Shown piece after piece: positions 19,080 through 28,302 of a DNA stretch of 33,669 nucleotides; the first letter of the stretch is position 1, and every line of letters starts with the position of its first letter. Source of the DNA: Chara braunii (taxonomy: Eukaryota; Streptophyta; Charophyceae; Charales; Characeae); NCBI GenBank assembly GCA_003427395.1, contig BFEA01000128.1:1997511-2031179 (forward strand), written 5' to 3'. A model generated the notes under the pieces. The model saw only the letters and a program-made list of their open reading frames with translations. It was not told where the DNA came from and did not search any database. Made by a program: the position numbers and the translations under genes.

Positions 19080-19400
19080 GTGCAACAAACCCCCGTAAAC
19101 CAAAAAAAAAATAAAAAAAATCGATGGATTTGTTTCATACCTGGGGTACCCTGGGCGAGGTACCTACCTGGGCGAGGCGCCCGGGGCGCCCTGTCGAGTG
19201 CCCCGAAAAAGTTAGGTGTTGTTGCATCACTTTCTTTTTTTCGGATTTTTCTGATGACTTTTTTTTTTTTTTTTTCTTGCTTTTCCGTACGGGGGCGTAC
19301 AAGACGTACAGGTTCCCGTACAGGTTCCTGTACAAATCCCGTACAAAAATTACCTGTACATTTCATACGGAAAGCCCCCGTACGTGTACTTTATGCAACA
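19080..19400. repeat. A-rich segment followed by GTAC cluster
   Basis: CCCCCGTAAACC leads into an A-rich stretch and GATGGATTTG (19100-19132). A short GC-rich duplication follows (CCTGGGCGAGG twice, 19150-19178), then nine GTAC tetramers between 19287 and 19389, mostly as CGTAC or TGTAC. A related arrangement occurs at 30018-30240. Confidence 0.6.
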
Positions 19401-20759
19401 TAGGACAACAGCGATGGAGCAGGAGAATTTCGTTCGAACATGTGTGGCGCTCTTCGCATTGGCTGCCTTTTCCAATTGATTACGCTGATTTCAATTTTGC
19501 ATCTTCTAATTTCCTATATTCTTGCTCTAATCTAGTGCTTACACAGTTATAAACTTAGCTTCTCAAATTTGCAAAAATAAACGTACAATCTTCTATTTTC
19601 TAATCAGCTAAATTCTCATCTAGATGTACACACATACACCCATGTCCTTGAATTTCGACTATAATTTTTAAGCGTCCTAAGTAAAGTATTCTCATCTACA
19701 TGTTCACACATACACACAAACATATATTTGAATCGCCAGCATAAGGATCTGTTCTATAATTACGTATCCTTGAATTTCGACGATAATTTCTACATGTCTC
19801 AAGTGAAGTTCTATCAGGATTTTCTAATCTTGGAACTCGAAAACTTCGGAATCTCTCCGTTAATTAGTTTCTCGCTTCTTTTAAATTGGTGATACGTGCA
19901 CATGGTGGGAAGGGGCAGGAGAATAATTGTAATAGTCTTACTACTGCTCTGCGCTTTTTTTAGTGGGTTGTTTCTAATGATGTAGGGTGTTCTCGGGGGT
20001 TATTGCATTATTTTTGAAGAGGCCCTGCTTTTCCAAATTGCGATTGACATTTTGGAAAGTGTGTCATTAATAAGTGTAGTCGGCTGGATCGGATAGTTCC
20101 TGGAGGGCTAAACGGTAAGAAGGGGGTGGGGGGAGCTCTATCTTGCAGGGGCATCACAATGCAGGGGTTGAATGTCTCAAAGAAGGTAGGGGCGGAGTAG
20201 GGGGTTGCCCTATTCTGGGGCAGGGGCTGGTGTGTGGGTCAACATCAGTCCCGGCGGAAGCAGAAATGGGCAAGGGGTGGGGGGGCATGCCTTAGGTGGG
20301 AACTATGTGCTCTTGGGGAAAGTGGGGTAGAGGGTTGGTCCTATATTGGGGCCGAGGGAGAGCGGGAGACTCGCGTCGCCGGAGGCAGTGTAGGGCTGAG
20401 GGGGGAGGTGTAGGGGGAGGGAGGGGCGATATCTCTCGAAGAATTCTGACATCCAGTTTAGTAATTCTTTCCATTTGGTTCACCTCTCGAGGAGGTTGTA
20501 GGAATAGGTGATATCTGGCAAGTCATCTTTGATCCTGCGTAGGGTGGCTGAAAATTTGGTGGCCCTCGAAGACCGATGGTAGAGCAACGCTGGCCGAAGC
20601 CGGAGCCAGGTGGTGCAACTCTGTGACCTAGCTTAGTGGGGGCGTGAGGCCTGGTAGAGAGATCTGGGAGGCTTGTTGACACACATTTTCTGAATGTTTC
20701 TGAGTTTTCCTTTTTCTTTAATTGTTCTTAGCCGAAGCCGGGTAATGGCCCCGGTAATT
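19401..20759. other. Region without recognisable gene
   Basis: AT-rich to about 20.05 kb, with a loose repetition of TCTCATCTA(G/C)ATGT...CACACATACAC near 19615 and 19690; then G-rich on the plus strand (20100-20450). No protein domain or RNA gene seen. Confidence 0.4.
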
Positions 20760-20834
20760 CATTTTGTATTCTGATAAGGGATGCTGGGCCCGGTTCCCAG
20801 CCGTATTGCTCCCCATGAATAGACTGGAGCATTG

Positions 20835-20866
<32 letters not shown>
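20760..20866 (+). mobile_element. Short A-tailed retroposon, copy 2 (no hairpin)
   Basis: CATTTTGTATTCTGATAA precedes GGGATGCTGGGCCCGGTTCC and TGCTCCCCATGAATAGA; an A-run follows at 20838-20866. It shares the family core but lacks the stem-loop of the longer copies. Confidence 0.7.
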
Positions 20867-20869
<3 letters not shown>

Positions 20870-21294
20870 AAGCACGCTGATCGGAGTCAGTCTGTGGGGT
20901 CAACAACAAAGAGAAAGGGGGAGAGCACAATAGTTGTCTTGGGAAGGTGGTGACTGTGATGACTGAGATGACAAGACAACGAAGGAGACAACAGGAGTTG
21001 GGATTCTCACGACAGCAGACACGCTCAGTCAGGACAGGGGAAAAAGCAGTATGTTAGGCTAAGAGGAGAAGACACAGATAATCGACGATGGGATGGTCTC
21101 ATCCTTCGTGGGTCCGCAAAAAGTTTGGGACAACTCGTGACAAAAGGAGGGCTGCACAAATAGGGCTGGGTCATTGGATAAGGGTGCTCCATAATGGGTT
21201 GGGTATCTTAGCAGCTCCAGGGAAAAGGGTGCCCCTGGGGAGACAAGATTTTTCTACAGCCCTAGGTTCATAAACAATCAATCATGCTCCTTAA

Positions 21295-21448
21295 GATATT
21301 TAATGGGATGTCGTGCCCGGTTCCCGGCAGGTGCCACTCCCACCAATAGATGGAGCAGCCCCAACAGATAAGACCTCAATCCTGATGGTTCTCTTACCAC
21401 CGCAGGGATAGAGGTTTTACGCAGGGGCTATTTCAACGAAAAAAAAAA
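21295..21448 (+). mobile_element. Short hairpin-tailed retroposon, copy 3
   Basis: The core is GGGATGTCGTGCCCGG and CCCACCAATAGATGGAGC. The stem-loop has nested pairings: AGCCCC (21357-21362) with GGGGCT (21424-21429), AGACCTC (21371-21377) with GAGGTTT (21411-21417), and TGG (21386-21388) with CCA (21397-21399). The apex is TTCTCTTA (CTCTTA at 21391-21396). An A-run at 21439-21448 ends it. Confidence 0.7.
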
Positions 21449-21479
21449 GGTCCTGTGTTCGATACCAGATTATGACTTA

Positions 21480-21850
21480 GGGCTGGTCATCCTCCTAGTA
21501 CGTAGTCAAGGGCTGAGGTTGGCATGACAGTTCCTTAGTACGGCATGTCGGGGGTGTCAGAAGATACTGCACTTTACCGCGGGGCCGGAACATGCTCCCG
21601 GGACATACAAGGGAACAGAGGATTGTCAGCTCTCACAGATTACCATACAACACTGGGTTAATAGATTCTCCAGGGTCAATAGATACAGTCCGTGATTCAC
21701 GAGGGTTGGTATGTAGCTTAGGGTTGAGGTTGGGATAGCATTTCCTTAGTAACAGATGCTGGGGCTGTCAAGAGATACTGCACCTTACCGCGGGGCCAGA
21801 ACGGGATCCAGGACACACGAGGATTCCCAACTCTCTATCATCACCACAAA
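21480..21850. repeat. Two diverged tandem units, about 210 bp
   Basis: Landmarks recur at about 210-bp distance: GCTGAGGTTGG/GTTGAGGTTGG, TTCCTTAGTA, AGATACTGCA(C)TTTACC versus AGATACTGCACCTTACC, and CGCGGGGCC. The second unit is shorter. Nothing coding seen. Confidence 0.6.
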
Positions 21851-21878
21851 ATGTGTTAGATGAGAGTTACTGTGAACC

Positions 21879-21983
21879 TTTTTTTTTTTTTTTTTTTTTT
21901 TATAACAATTGCGCCAATCTATTTGTGGGGAGCAGCACGTGTCGGGAACCGGGCCCAGTGTCCCTTATAATTGGAATACATTG
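21879..21983 (-). mobile_element. Short A-tailed retroposon, copy 4 (no hairpin)
   Basis: On the minus strand: CAATGTATTCCAATTATAA, then GGGACACTGGGCCCGGTTCC and GCTGCTCCCCACAAATAGAT, then a short AT-rich joint and an A-run (T-run 21879-21900 on the plus strand). Same short subtype as copy 2. Confidence 0.7.
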
Positions 21984-22492
21984 ATGATTAATGAAAATTT
22001 GGGATGATACAGAAATATTTCAGGATGATTGAGAGAATAAGCTAGAGATTGATGTCGATTACTCAGAATGCTTATCTACTCAGATCTCACATACTACCCT
22101 AACCCTAATCTCAGATATCCATACTAACCAGCCAGTCTCTACCGAGTCAATACTGTATACCAACCAAGCCTCTACCCGGTCTCACACCTCAATCTGGCTA
22201 GGTTACAGGGCAGCGCCACCCACCCTAGCGCCGACCCTCATCGGCCAAATTTTAGCCTTTGGTCAAGTATTGCAATTGCCTTCTACCTTCAGCAATCCCC
22301 ATATCTCTATCCAAGGCCTCAAGCTCCTTATGAAGGTTACAGGGCGATGCCCCAGCACCAACCATCGTCGTTCTGGTTTCTATTCAACCTGAGCAAGAAC
22401 ACAATAAAAAATCTATTAGGAAATCAGCTAGACTGGAATGTAACCTAAGAATTTGGATCTGATAATAGTGGGATCCTGAGAAAACAACCAAT
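21984..22492. other. Region without recognisable gene
   Basis: Contains a diverged direct repeat, GGTTACAGGGCAGCGCC (about 22202) and GGTTACAGGGCGATGCC (about 22336). No gene seen. Confidence 0.4.
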
Positions 22493-22645
22493 TTGATGAT
22501 GATGATGATGATGATGTTGATGATGATGAAACTTGATGTTGATTGACCATCCCCTGTCCACCCCTGCTCTTTTCCCCTCTTACCACCCCTCCTCTCCCTT
22601 GCTGCCTCCGCTAATCAGAACCACTCTGTTGTTGAGCGGTTCCTC
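22493..22645. repeat. (GAT)n microsatellite with shared flank, copy 1
   Basis: A run of GAT triplets (22493-22530) is followed by a pyrimidine-rich stretch and GCTGCCTCCGCTAATCAGAA. The same order (GAT run, C/T-rich stretch, GCTGCCTCTGCTAAACAGAA) occurs at 26365-26500, so the two loci are copies of one repeat. They bracket LINE copy B. Confidence 0.65.
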
Positions 22646-22749
22646 ACAGCCCCAACAATAGGAAAGCCTCCCTCTACCATACTCCCTCAAAGAAGGTTGT
22701 TCCACCAAAAAGCCTACCTCAAGCTATCTCTTTCCTACTCTGCCACCAC

Positions 22750-22905
22750 TTTTTTTTTTTTTTTTTAACATCCTTGATGGGGAATAGAGGGGATGCTCAT
22801 AAGAGCAGACCCCCCCTCTATTCTCCCTGCTTGATAGATGACCCCGTTCCATTGGTGGGGAGCTGCACCTGCTGGAAAACGGGTCCAGCGTCCCTTCTGA
22901 ATAGA
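22750..22905 (-). mobile_element. Short hairpin-tailed retroposon or LINE B 3' tail, copy 5
   Basis: Minus strand: GGGACGCTGGACCCG, then GGTGCAGCTCCCCACCAATG, a long stem (plus-strand arms about 22769-22792 and 22813-22840) with apex containing CTCTTA (plus-strand TAAGAG 22800-22805), then an A-run (T-run 22750-22766 on the plus strand). It lies on the same strand as, and just downstream of, LINE copy B, so it could be that LINE's own 3' end. Confidence 0.7.
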
Positions 22906-23139
22906 TATGAGCAGATATAAGACCAGAAATAGAGAAGATAAGAGGGTTTTGTCTCCTGTGCCTCTTCACCCTGAATGGGCGCCAAATATTCGTGTCCATC
23001 TAGCACTTCCCACCTTCCCACCTTCAGATACTTTCCCCACTGCGAACCAGGCCTAGCGACCTTTCTGAACTGAATATTGTGTTTCGGTGCCTTAATCCAA
23101 CACCACAGATAGATAAGCATAATGCAGTGATACCGACAG
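22906..23139 (-). other. Probable 3' part of LINE copy B
   Basis: Lies between the last readable LINE frame and the hairpin tail. Open frames continue only by changing frame and crossing stops, for example GLD-stop-LSVSLHYAYL just below 23150. It could be the eroded C-terminus plus 3' UTR. Confidence 0.4.
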
Positions 23140-23517
23140 TCAATCAAGCCCATACCATGAAGCAGGAACTAAGGCGAGCTTGGATGGAGGGAAAGGATCA
23201 GGAAATTCGGAAAGAGGTCTGAGGGGGATGGAATGATTAATGTTGGTCCAATCATTAAAGTATAAGAGATACTTCCTTGGGAACTCATCATGAGCAAAAT
23301 CACACACTCCATTCCATTTAACCTGCCCTATTTTACCACCTTGGTCCCCTCCAAGCCAGTTTTGATTGAATGTTTTTATGTGTTGTTTGATATCCTTATC
23401 TGTTTTTAGAATTTTAAGTTTTTCTTTGACTGAATCCCATCTAGAGTTAATCTCTAGTTGAACTTGCTGTTTGATGGTGTCCGTGAACTCAGGGTCGTCG
23501 AGTCGTGCATCTTCCAT
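23140..23517 (-). pseudogene. LINE copy B: C-terminal segment
   Basis: 125 codons from an internal Met, continuing the LINE polypeptide after the zinc-binding-like region (EFTDTIKQQVQLEINSRWDS, FNQNWLGGDQGGK, WTNINHSIPL). No named domain is recognised. Assignment rests on strand, spacing and the absence of any other gene. Confidence 0.55.
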
Positions 23518-23649
23518 TTCAAATGTGCACCCACGCGACCATATGGCCCATATGATAGTTCGTCTTCCGATCGTTAATAGGTTAGTTGTGAAACTATCAT
23601 CGCATGATGGGGTCCAGGTTTCCAGGAGGAGGGCCTTCCAATTCCATGG

Positions 23650-24423
23650 TCATGGCAGGGAGGTTTCAATCTGATTCCAAATCCTGTCCCACCAGCGCCA
23701 GATCCATACCCCCCCTGGGCATTGTAGAAATATATGTTCTATGGTTTTCAGGATCAATTTGGATGGGAAGGCAGATCTGCAGAATTTGCACCAGGGAAGG
23801 GCTATACCCCTTTGTTCAAGTGTCGTTCTATCAATGATCCAGTCATTGGTTGGCAAGCATCGGTGAGTGATCTGCCATTGTATGGATGTCACTTTCGCTG
23901 GTTTAGACTTGATTGAATGAAACCATTTAGCTGACTGTAAATCTTCTTTGCTTACATTCAGATGTCTCATCCATCGCTCCTGAATTCTGTCCTTTAAATT
24001 TATCCCATGACGCAACATTCTGTACGTGGATTTTATCGACAGCGTGTGAAGAACCCGAGTGTGTAAGCGTCCTGGGTATGCCACAGATGACCAGGACCAA
24101 CTAACAGGGTCTAGAGAGAGGTGGGAAATGAGTGTGTCTGGTTTGTAGGCCAACAACCTATCCTTGATCATTAAAACTCTAATCCTAAATAATCTGTTTG
24201 TTTGGATTAGACCCGTACTTAGCTGTGAAGTGGTTATGAGGAAACCATCTTCCCCCAAATAAAAAATTGTCATTAATACATCGCCAGAGACGCGAACTTC
24301 ATTAATCTTTCCTACTATTCCTGGCTGATCGTGTATGGAGACCCAATTATTTGGCATGAGGGTAGGACCTTTCTTCAGGATCCTAACCCAATTGGGAGGG
24401 ATAATGTCTATTATTTGTTCCAA
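23650..24423 (-). pseudogene. LINE copy B: zf-RVT-like region
   Basis: 257 codons open. Toward the C-terminus SIQWQITHRCLPTNDWI is followed by LPWCKFCRSAF, TIEHIFLQCP and WIWRWWDRI. This is the W...L.HRCLPT...C..C...EH.F..CP...W.W pattern of the reverse-transcriptase zinc-binding (zf-RVT) domain that ends plant LINE ORF2 proteins. It is thought to aid RNA binding or 3'-end recognition. The frame stays open far longer than in copy A, so copy B is younger, but a stop separates it from upstream parts. Confidence 0.8.
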
Positions 24424-25398
24424 AGCTTCCTTCTGGTGGTGGCATTGTTTTAGTCTGTCATGAATGCTCGGTAGGTCGATCCAATCGTTGGTCTCCTTAT
24501 TCCAGATATCCCTAATGCGTGTGATTCCTCTTCTTATCCAACCCTTTCAAGGAGAATCCGTGCAAGTTAGGGAGCAACTATAGGCATCTCTGATTAGAGC
24601 ATTATTGAATAATGGTTGTTGACAAACTTCTTCCCATCTTTCCGGCGTTACTTTGTCTGGGATGGGTAGTTTCCTTTAAGTTTTAAGCAGGTCAATCCAG
24701 AAAGGGTCCCTGGACAGATCCCCCCTAACTGCATGACGGTCAGATAGCACTATGTTTGGGGACTCTGGTGGGGATGCTCTGGGGAGTAACCAAGCACGAT
24801 TCTCCAACCACATTAGAGGGTCAACCTCATCTTGGGCCGGTGGGGCCAGATGTCTGATCTGTTCACTAGCTAGAATACTCCATGACATTTGGGGATTGAA
24901 GAGAATACGCTTTATCGACTGCATTGAGAGAGCCTTCACTTGAATGGTAGAATCAATTATGCCCAGGCCTCCTTTGGATTTGGGTTGAATTATGGATTAC
25001 CATGCTACTCTGCTGATAACATGTTTGGATTCATGATTACCTCGCCAAAGGAAAGCTACCAACTGCCCCCATGCTACTCTGCTGATAACATATTTGGATT
25101 CATGATTACCTCACCAAAGGAAAGCTACCAACTGCCCCTGCAGGATTTTGATAGAAACCTTATAAAGTGCCAGAGCGCCGATTTATACCAAATAGAAACA
25201 AGGACCACATTGTTAATTGTTAGTGTTCTTCCTATCAACGAGGTGTGTTTGTCTTTCCATAATTTCAGTTTTGATATTGCATGCTTCAGAATCCCTTCAC
25301 TATTGGATGCTGGTTTGCCCGCGGCTGAAAGAGAAATCCCAAGAACCCTCACTGGGGAATCAATAGGGAGTCATTTGATCATTTGTTGCTCTGGTGGC
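24424..25398 (-). pseudogene. LINE copy B: post-RT region
   Basis: In order on the minus strand: VRVLGISLSAAGKPASNSEG, LWKDKHTSLIGRTLTINN, QLVAFLWRGNHESKHV, then KSKGGLGIID (the usual plant LINE pattern FLW.G...W..PK..GGLGI), SWSILASEQIRHLAPP, LPIPDKVTPERWEEVCQQ and RIRDIWNKETNDW. Stops (TGA and TAA) interrupt at several points. A 69-bp in-frame tandem duplication lies inside (25001-25138). Confidence 0.75.
25001..25138 (-). repeat. 69-bp tandem duplication inside LINE copy B
   Basis: Two units (25001-25069 and 25070-25138) differ by two A/G transitions. They encode a 23-residue block twice (QLVAFLW-R/stop-GNHESK-H/Y-V). The unit is a multiple of three, so the frame is kept. One difference turns CGA (Arg) into TGA. 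Confidence 0.9.
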
Positions 25399-26135
25399 CT
25401 AACTCCTTGATAGTGAATCCACCAAACCTAGGGTTTTGTTCCCCCAGTTTACCCTCATGTCTGAAAGTTTGCAAAATTCATTCATAATCCGTTGGATTGC
25501 CTCAAGATTCTCATGTGAGGCGTCAACTATGAGAGATAGGTCATCCGCAAAGAGGGAACATACTGGTATGGCATCCTCTGGTATGGAAGTGATTTGGATA
25601 CACTTGATGTCTTTGTGATGGCAGATGTTGGCTGCCAAGGCTTCCATAATGATTACAAAGAGGAGCGGGACAATATGATCACCTTGCCTAACTGACCTTT
25701 GTAGTATTATGGGAGGGGCTACATTCCCATTAACCATGACTCTTGTTGATGCATTTTCATGTAAGATTTTAACCCACCTTCTTAAATTCGGTCCGAAGTT
25801 AAACTTCTCAAGGCATTTATCTAGGAAGAGTCAATCTACAATATCATAAGCTTTCTCAAAATCAATAAAGATGAAGGCCGCATTATGTTTAGATTGGCGA
25901 GAGAGTTTGACTAACTCATTAACGAGTAGGATATTATCTTGAATGTTCCTTCCTTGGATGAAACCTGTCTGCGCGGGGTGGATTATATCTGCTATATATT
26001 TGTTAAGGCGAATAGTGAGGGCTTTTGAGATGAGTTTATATATTACTGAGAGGAGAGTGATAGGTTGATAGTTTCGAATATTACATTTGTCTCCCTTTTT
26101 GTATAGAAGTGTTAGGAACCCTTGCCACCACTAGT
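25399..26135 (-). pseudogene. LINE copy B: reverse transcriptase domain
   Basis: The RT fingers and palm can be read almost without a break: FLTLLYKKGDKCNIRNYQPI, TLLSVIYKLISKALTIRLNK, HPAQTGFIQGRNIQDNIL (the QTGF..GR box), FIFIDFEKAYDIVD (motif A), RSVRQGDHIVPLLFVI (RQGDPLSP-type box) and CSLFADDLSLIVDA (FADD, about 25540-25551). A TGA (25833-25831) replaces the Trp after motif A. N-terminal endonuclease sequence is absent, so the copy is 5'-truncated near 26135. Known role: target-primed reverse transcription. Non-LTR type is clear from FADD and the lack of an RNase H or integrase downstream. Confidence 0.92.
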
Positions 26136-26364
26136 AGATGATGTTCCGCCTTCCATCTCTCCTAGCCCCAGAGTTAGACAGTCCCCCACGACGCCCCCTT
26201 ATCCACCCTTATTCCCTATAGGCAAACACTTCCCACCTTGTGTTTCCCCTGCACAAAAGAGCTCTCCCCAGTCAATCCATCCTGCCCTCCACATCAGCAA
26301 CCTTGTGGGGAGGATTTTCACAACCTCAAGTATAGAAAAGAACAGGGAAATAAGAATAGAGAAG

Positions 26365-26365
26365 T

Positions 26366-26400
<35 letters not shown>

Positions 26401-26510
26401 GTTGATGAAGCTGAACAAAATGAAGACTTTTTCTTTCCCCCCCCTCTCTTTCCCTACTTTTCACGCTGACACTTCGCTGCCTCTGCTAAACAGAAGTGCC
26501 CTGATCAAGA
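26365..26510. repeat. (GAT)n microsatellite with shared flank, copy 2
   Basis: GAT triplets at about 26366-26401, then a C/T-rich stretch and GCTGCCTCTGCTAAACAGAA, as at 22493-22645 and in the same orientation. Confidence 0.65.
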
Positions 26511-26528
26511 GCAATCCTCATCAGCCCT

Positions 26529-26798
26529 AGAGAGACGGTTAACAGAGGCCTCAATTTTCAGACCACTTGTCAGGCCATTTTTAACAAAACCCAAAATCAT
26601 TTTAACCAAACTTGCCACCAATTTTGCTTTGCTGTTTTATAGGTTTTTATTTTTAATTTTTAATTTTTTTTTGTAAGTAGTTAGTATGATCTCCACTCTA
26701 TGAATTGGTGGCAAGTTTGGTTAAAGTGATCCTTGGGTTTTGTTATAAATGGCCTGACAAGTGGTCTGAAAATTGAGGCCTCCATTGACCGTCTCTCT
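26529..26798. mobile_element. Foldback MITE with about 100-bp terminal inverted repeats
   Basis: Left arm AGAGAGACGGTTAACAGAGG, CCTCAATTTTCAGACCACTT, GTCAGGCCATTT, AACCAAACTTGCCACCAATT; the right arm is its inverse with few changes (AATTGGTGGCAAGTTTGGTT ... CTGAAAATTGAGGCCTCCAT ... GTCTCTCT). The loop of about 80 bp is T-rich. Total about 270 bp, no coding capacity. It could fold into a long hairpin RNA if transcribed. Confidence 0.88.
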
Positions 26799-26804
26799 CT
26801 CTCT

Positions 26805-27300
26805 AAGCACCAACCCAGCACGGCGCGGTCCATATATGGCCACTGTTGGTTGTTGAATATGCTGGTTGTTATGTGAGCTAGTGTGATATCATAGTCTATA
26901 TGGATGTACGTGGTTGCTTTTCTGCTACCAATGAGCCTTGCTTATGTCTGTTCACTAAGGAAAATCGATCAGTGGTAATGGTGGAGACCTCGACTCTCAT
27001 CAACCACCCCTGACCAACTGCCGATAACCCACCCCCCCAGAATGGGTCTACAGCCATCGAGAGTAGAACACACCTCTTGATTCGACATTGGTTTCCCTAC
27101 AAGGCACCCCTGCCACCAAAGGACTGCCACAGTATCACCATGCACCCAAACAACCCCTTACCACTCTCTGACCCGAAAGAGAGTAGCGTCCATCCCACAT
27201 CAACTTTCCCGCAGGAAGGGCACAAGTCCGCACCCAAATTCATCCTGAGGATCATCCCTAGCTGATATGACGAACAGACTGAGTATATATAGACATGACG
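26805..27300. other. Region without recognisable gene
   Basis: No domain, RNA gene or element terminus seen. Confidence 0.35.
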
Positions 27301-27307
27301 AATGAGC

Positions 27308-27376
27308 ATTGTACGGAGTTGAACCCAGGACCTCCAAGTTACAATATCAGAGCCCTACGCACTGAGCTCTTGAGGT
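27308..27376 (-). mobile_element. tRNA-like Pol III promoter module a
   Basis: On the minus strand AGAGCTCAGTGCGTAGGGC resembles an A box and GGTTCAACTCC fits the B box exactly, with tRNA-like spacing. No full cloverleaf. Confidence 0.5.
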
Positions 27377-27463
27377 CATCAGTCTGTAAAGCCGCTATGC
27401 CAGGCTCGGGACAAGTACGTGGGGTGCAGCCTACACCAACCAATTGTGCTCGGGGGAAGTTGT

Positions 27464-27534
27464 GGGCCGACAAAGTCGAACCCGCAACCTCCCTGTTGCA
27501 ACACCGCAGCTCTGCCCACTGAGCTACCTTACCA
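27464..27534 (-). mobile_element. tRNA-like Pol III promoter module b
   Basis: Minus strand: GGTAGCTCAGTGGGCAGAGC gives a perfect A box and a 4-bp D stem (GCTC/GAGC); GGGTTCGACTTTG is a B box with its last CC changed. The most tRNA-like of the four modules, but the T stem does not close well. Confidence 0.55.
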
Positions 27535-27591
27535 ACTGACCATCTCGAAGGTGAGACGCCAAGCATGCCACAGGCATTATCATGGGGGCAA

Positions 27592-27672
27592 TGGGAGTTG
27601 GACCTACGACCTCCTGAGTGCCGCTTGAACACCTCACCAACTGAGCTAGTAGTGTCTATCCTCATTGGTCTA
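27592..27672 (-). mobile_element. tRNA-like Pol III promoter module c
   Basis: Minus strand: TAGCTCAGTTGG (A box) and GGTCCAACTCC (B box with one change). Nearly identical to module d, including the flank GTGTCTATCCTCATTGGTC. Confidence 0.55.
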
Positions 27673-27771
27673 ATGGGAGTTGAACCTACGACCTCTTAAG
27701 TGCCGCTTGAACGCCTTACCAACTGAGCTACACCCAGTTAGTTAATAATAGTGTCTATCCTCATTGGTCTA
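27673..27771 (-). mobile_element. tRNA-like Pol III promoter module d
   Basis: Minus strand: TAGCTCAGTTGG and GGTTCAACTCC match the A- and B-box consensus exactly. A 22-bp perfect direct repeat (27651-27672 and 27750-27771) borders it. As module c carries the same flank, c and d are either a tandem duplication or a second insertion with target duplication. Confidence 0.6.
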
Positions 27772-27835
27772 GTATCCCACCTCTACAACAACCTGGGCTT
27801 TAAAAAAAAAAAAAGTGTCTATCCATTTTTTTTTT

Positions 27836-27995
27836 TTTTTTTTTTTTTTTTTNTTGCAAAAGCCCTTTTATAAGGCCACTATCCCAGCAGTGGTAACCAC
27901 CGGAATTGAGGCCTTAGCTGTTGGGCTGCTCCATCTATTGGTGGGGAGCGACACCTGCTGGAAACTGGGTCCAGCGTCCCTTTAATACTTCAATG
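27836..27995 (-). mobile_element. Short hairpin-tailed retroposon, copy 6
   Basis: Minus strand: CATTGAAGTATTAAA, GGGACGCTGGACCCAG, GCTCCCCACCAATAGATGG, then AGCCC...AAGGCC...GGTGGTTACCACT...GGCCTT...GGGCT pairing as nested stems, then an A-run (T-run 27836-27855 on the plus strand, with N at 27853). It is the sister of copy 3; the apex has lost CTCTT. Confidence 0.7.
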
Positions 27996-28161
27996 CAGGT
28001 CAATGTTGAGGCTATAGTGATTGTTCTTTTCTACTCTGGAGCACCCATTATCCCTTGGAGGTGCAAATTGTCCCGTTCCCATTGAGGGGCTCCTTCATTA
28101 ACAACTGACCCAGCCCCCACCTAGAAGTTGACAACTGATCTTCCTGAGACCACTCCCAGGT

Positions 28162-28302
28162 CAATTTCTGTATATTGGACGCTGGGCCCGTTTTCCAGCA
28201 GGTGATGCTCCCCACCAATAGATGGAGCCTCCCCCCTGGTGTTAGTGGTGTCTGCTCTTATCAGCAGCACTAACACTGGCGAGAAAAAAAAAAAAAAAAA
28301 AA
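28162..28302 (+). mobile_element. Short hairpin-tailed retroposon, copy 7, with target duplication
   Basis: A 141-bp insertion bounded by a perfect 16-bp direct repeat (28146-28161 and 28303-28318, GAGACCACTCCCAGGT). Contents: CAATTTCTGTATATT, GGACGCTGGGCCCG, GCTCCCCACCAATAGATGG, a stem GTGTTAGTG (28239-28247) with CACTAACAC (28268-28276) plus inner CTGC/GCAG and apex CTCTTA (28255-28260), then an A-run of about 19. Direct repeats plus A-tail are the hallmark of LINE-driven retroposition. No A or B box and no frame are present. Confidence 0.85.

Noticed and set aside
22493-26510. LTR retrotransposon with the GAT repeats as LTRs
   Set aside because: The enclosed coding region is a non-LTR reverse transcriptase with FADD and zf-RVT features on the minus strand, there is no integrase or RNase H, and the flanks are microsatellite-like without TG...CA ends.
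27308-27771. Functional tRNA genes
   Set aside because: A and B boxes are present, but acceptor, anticodon and T stems do not close properly in any of the four modules; described as tRNA-like modules instead.
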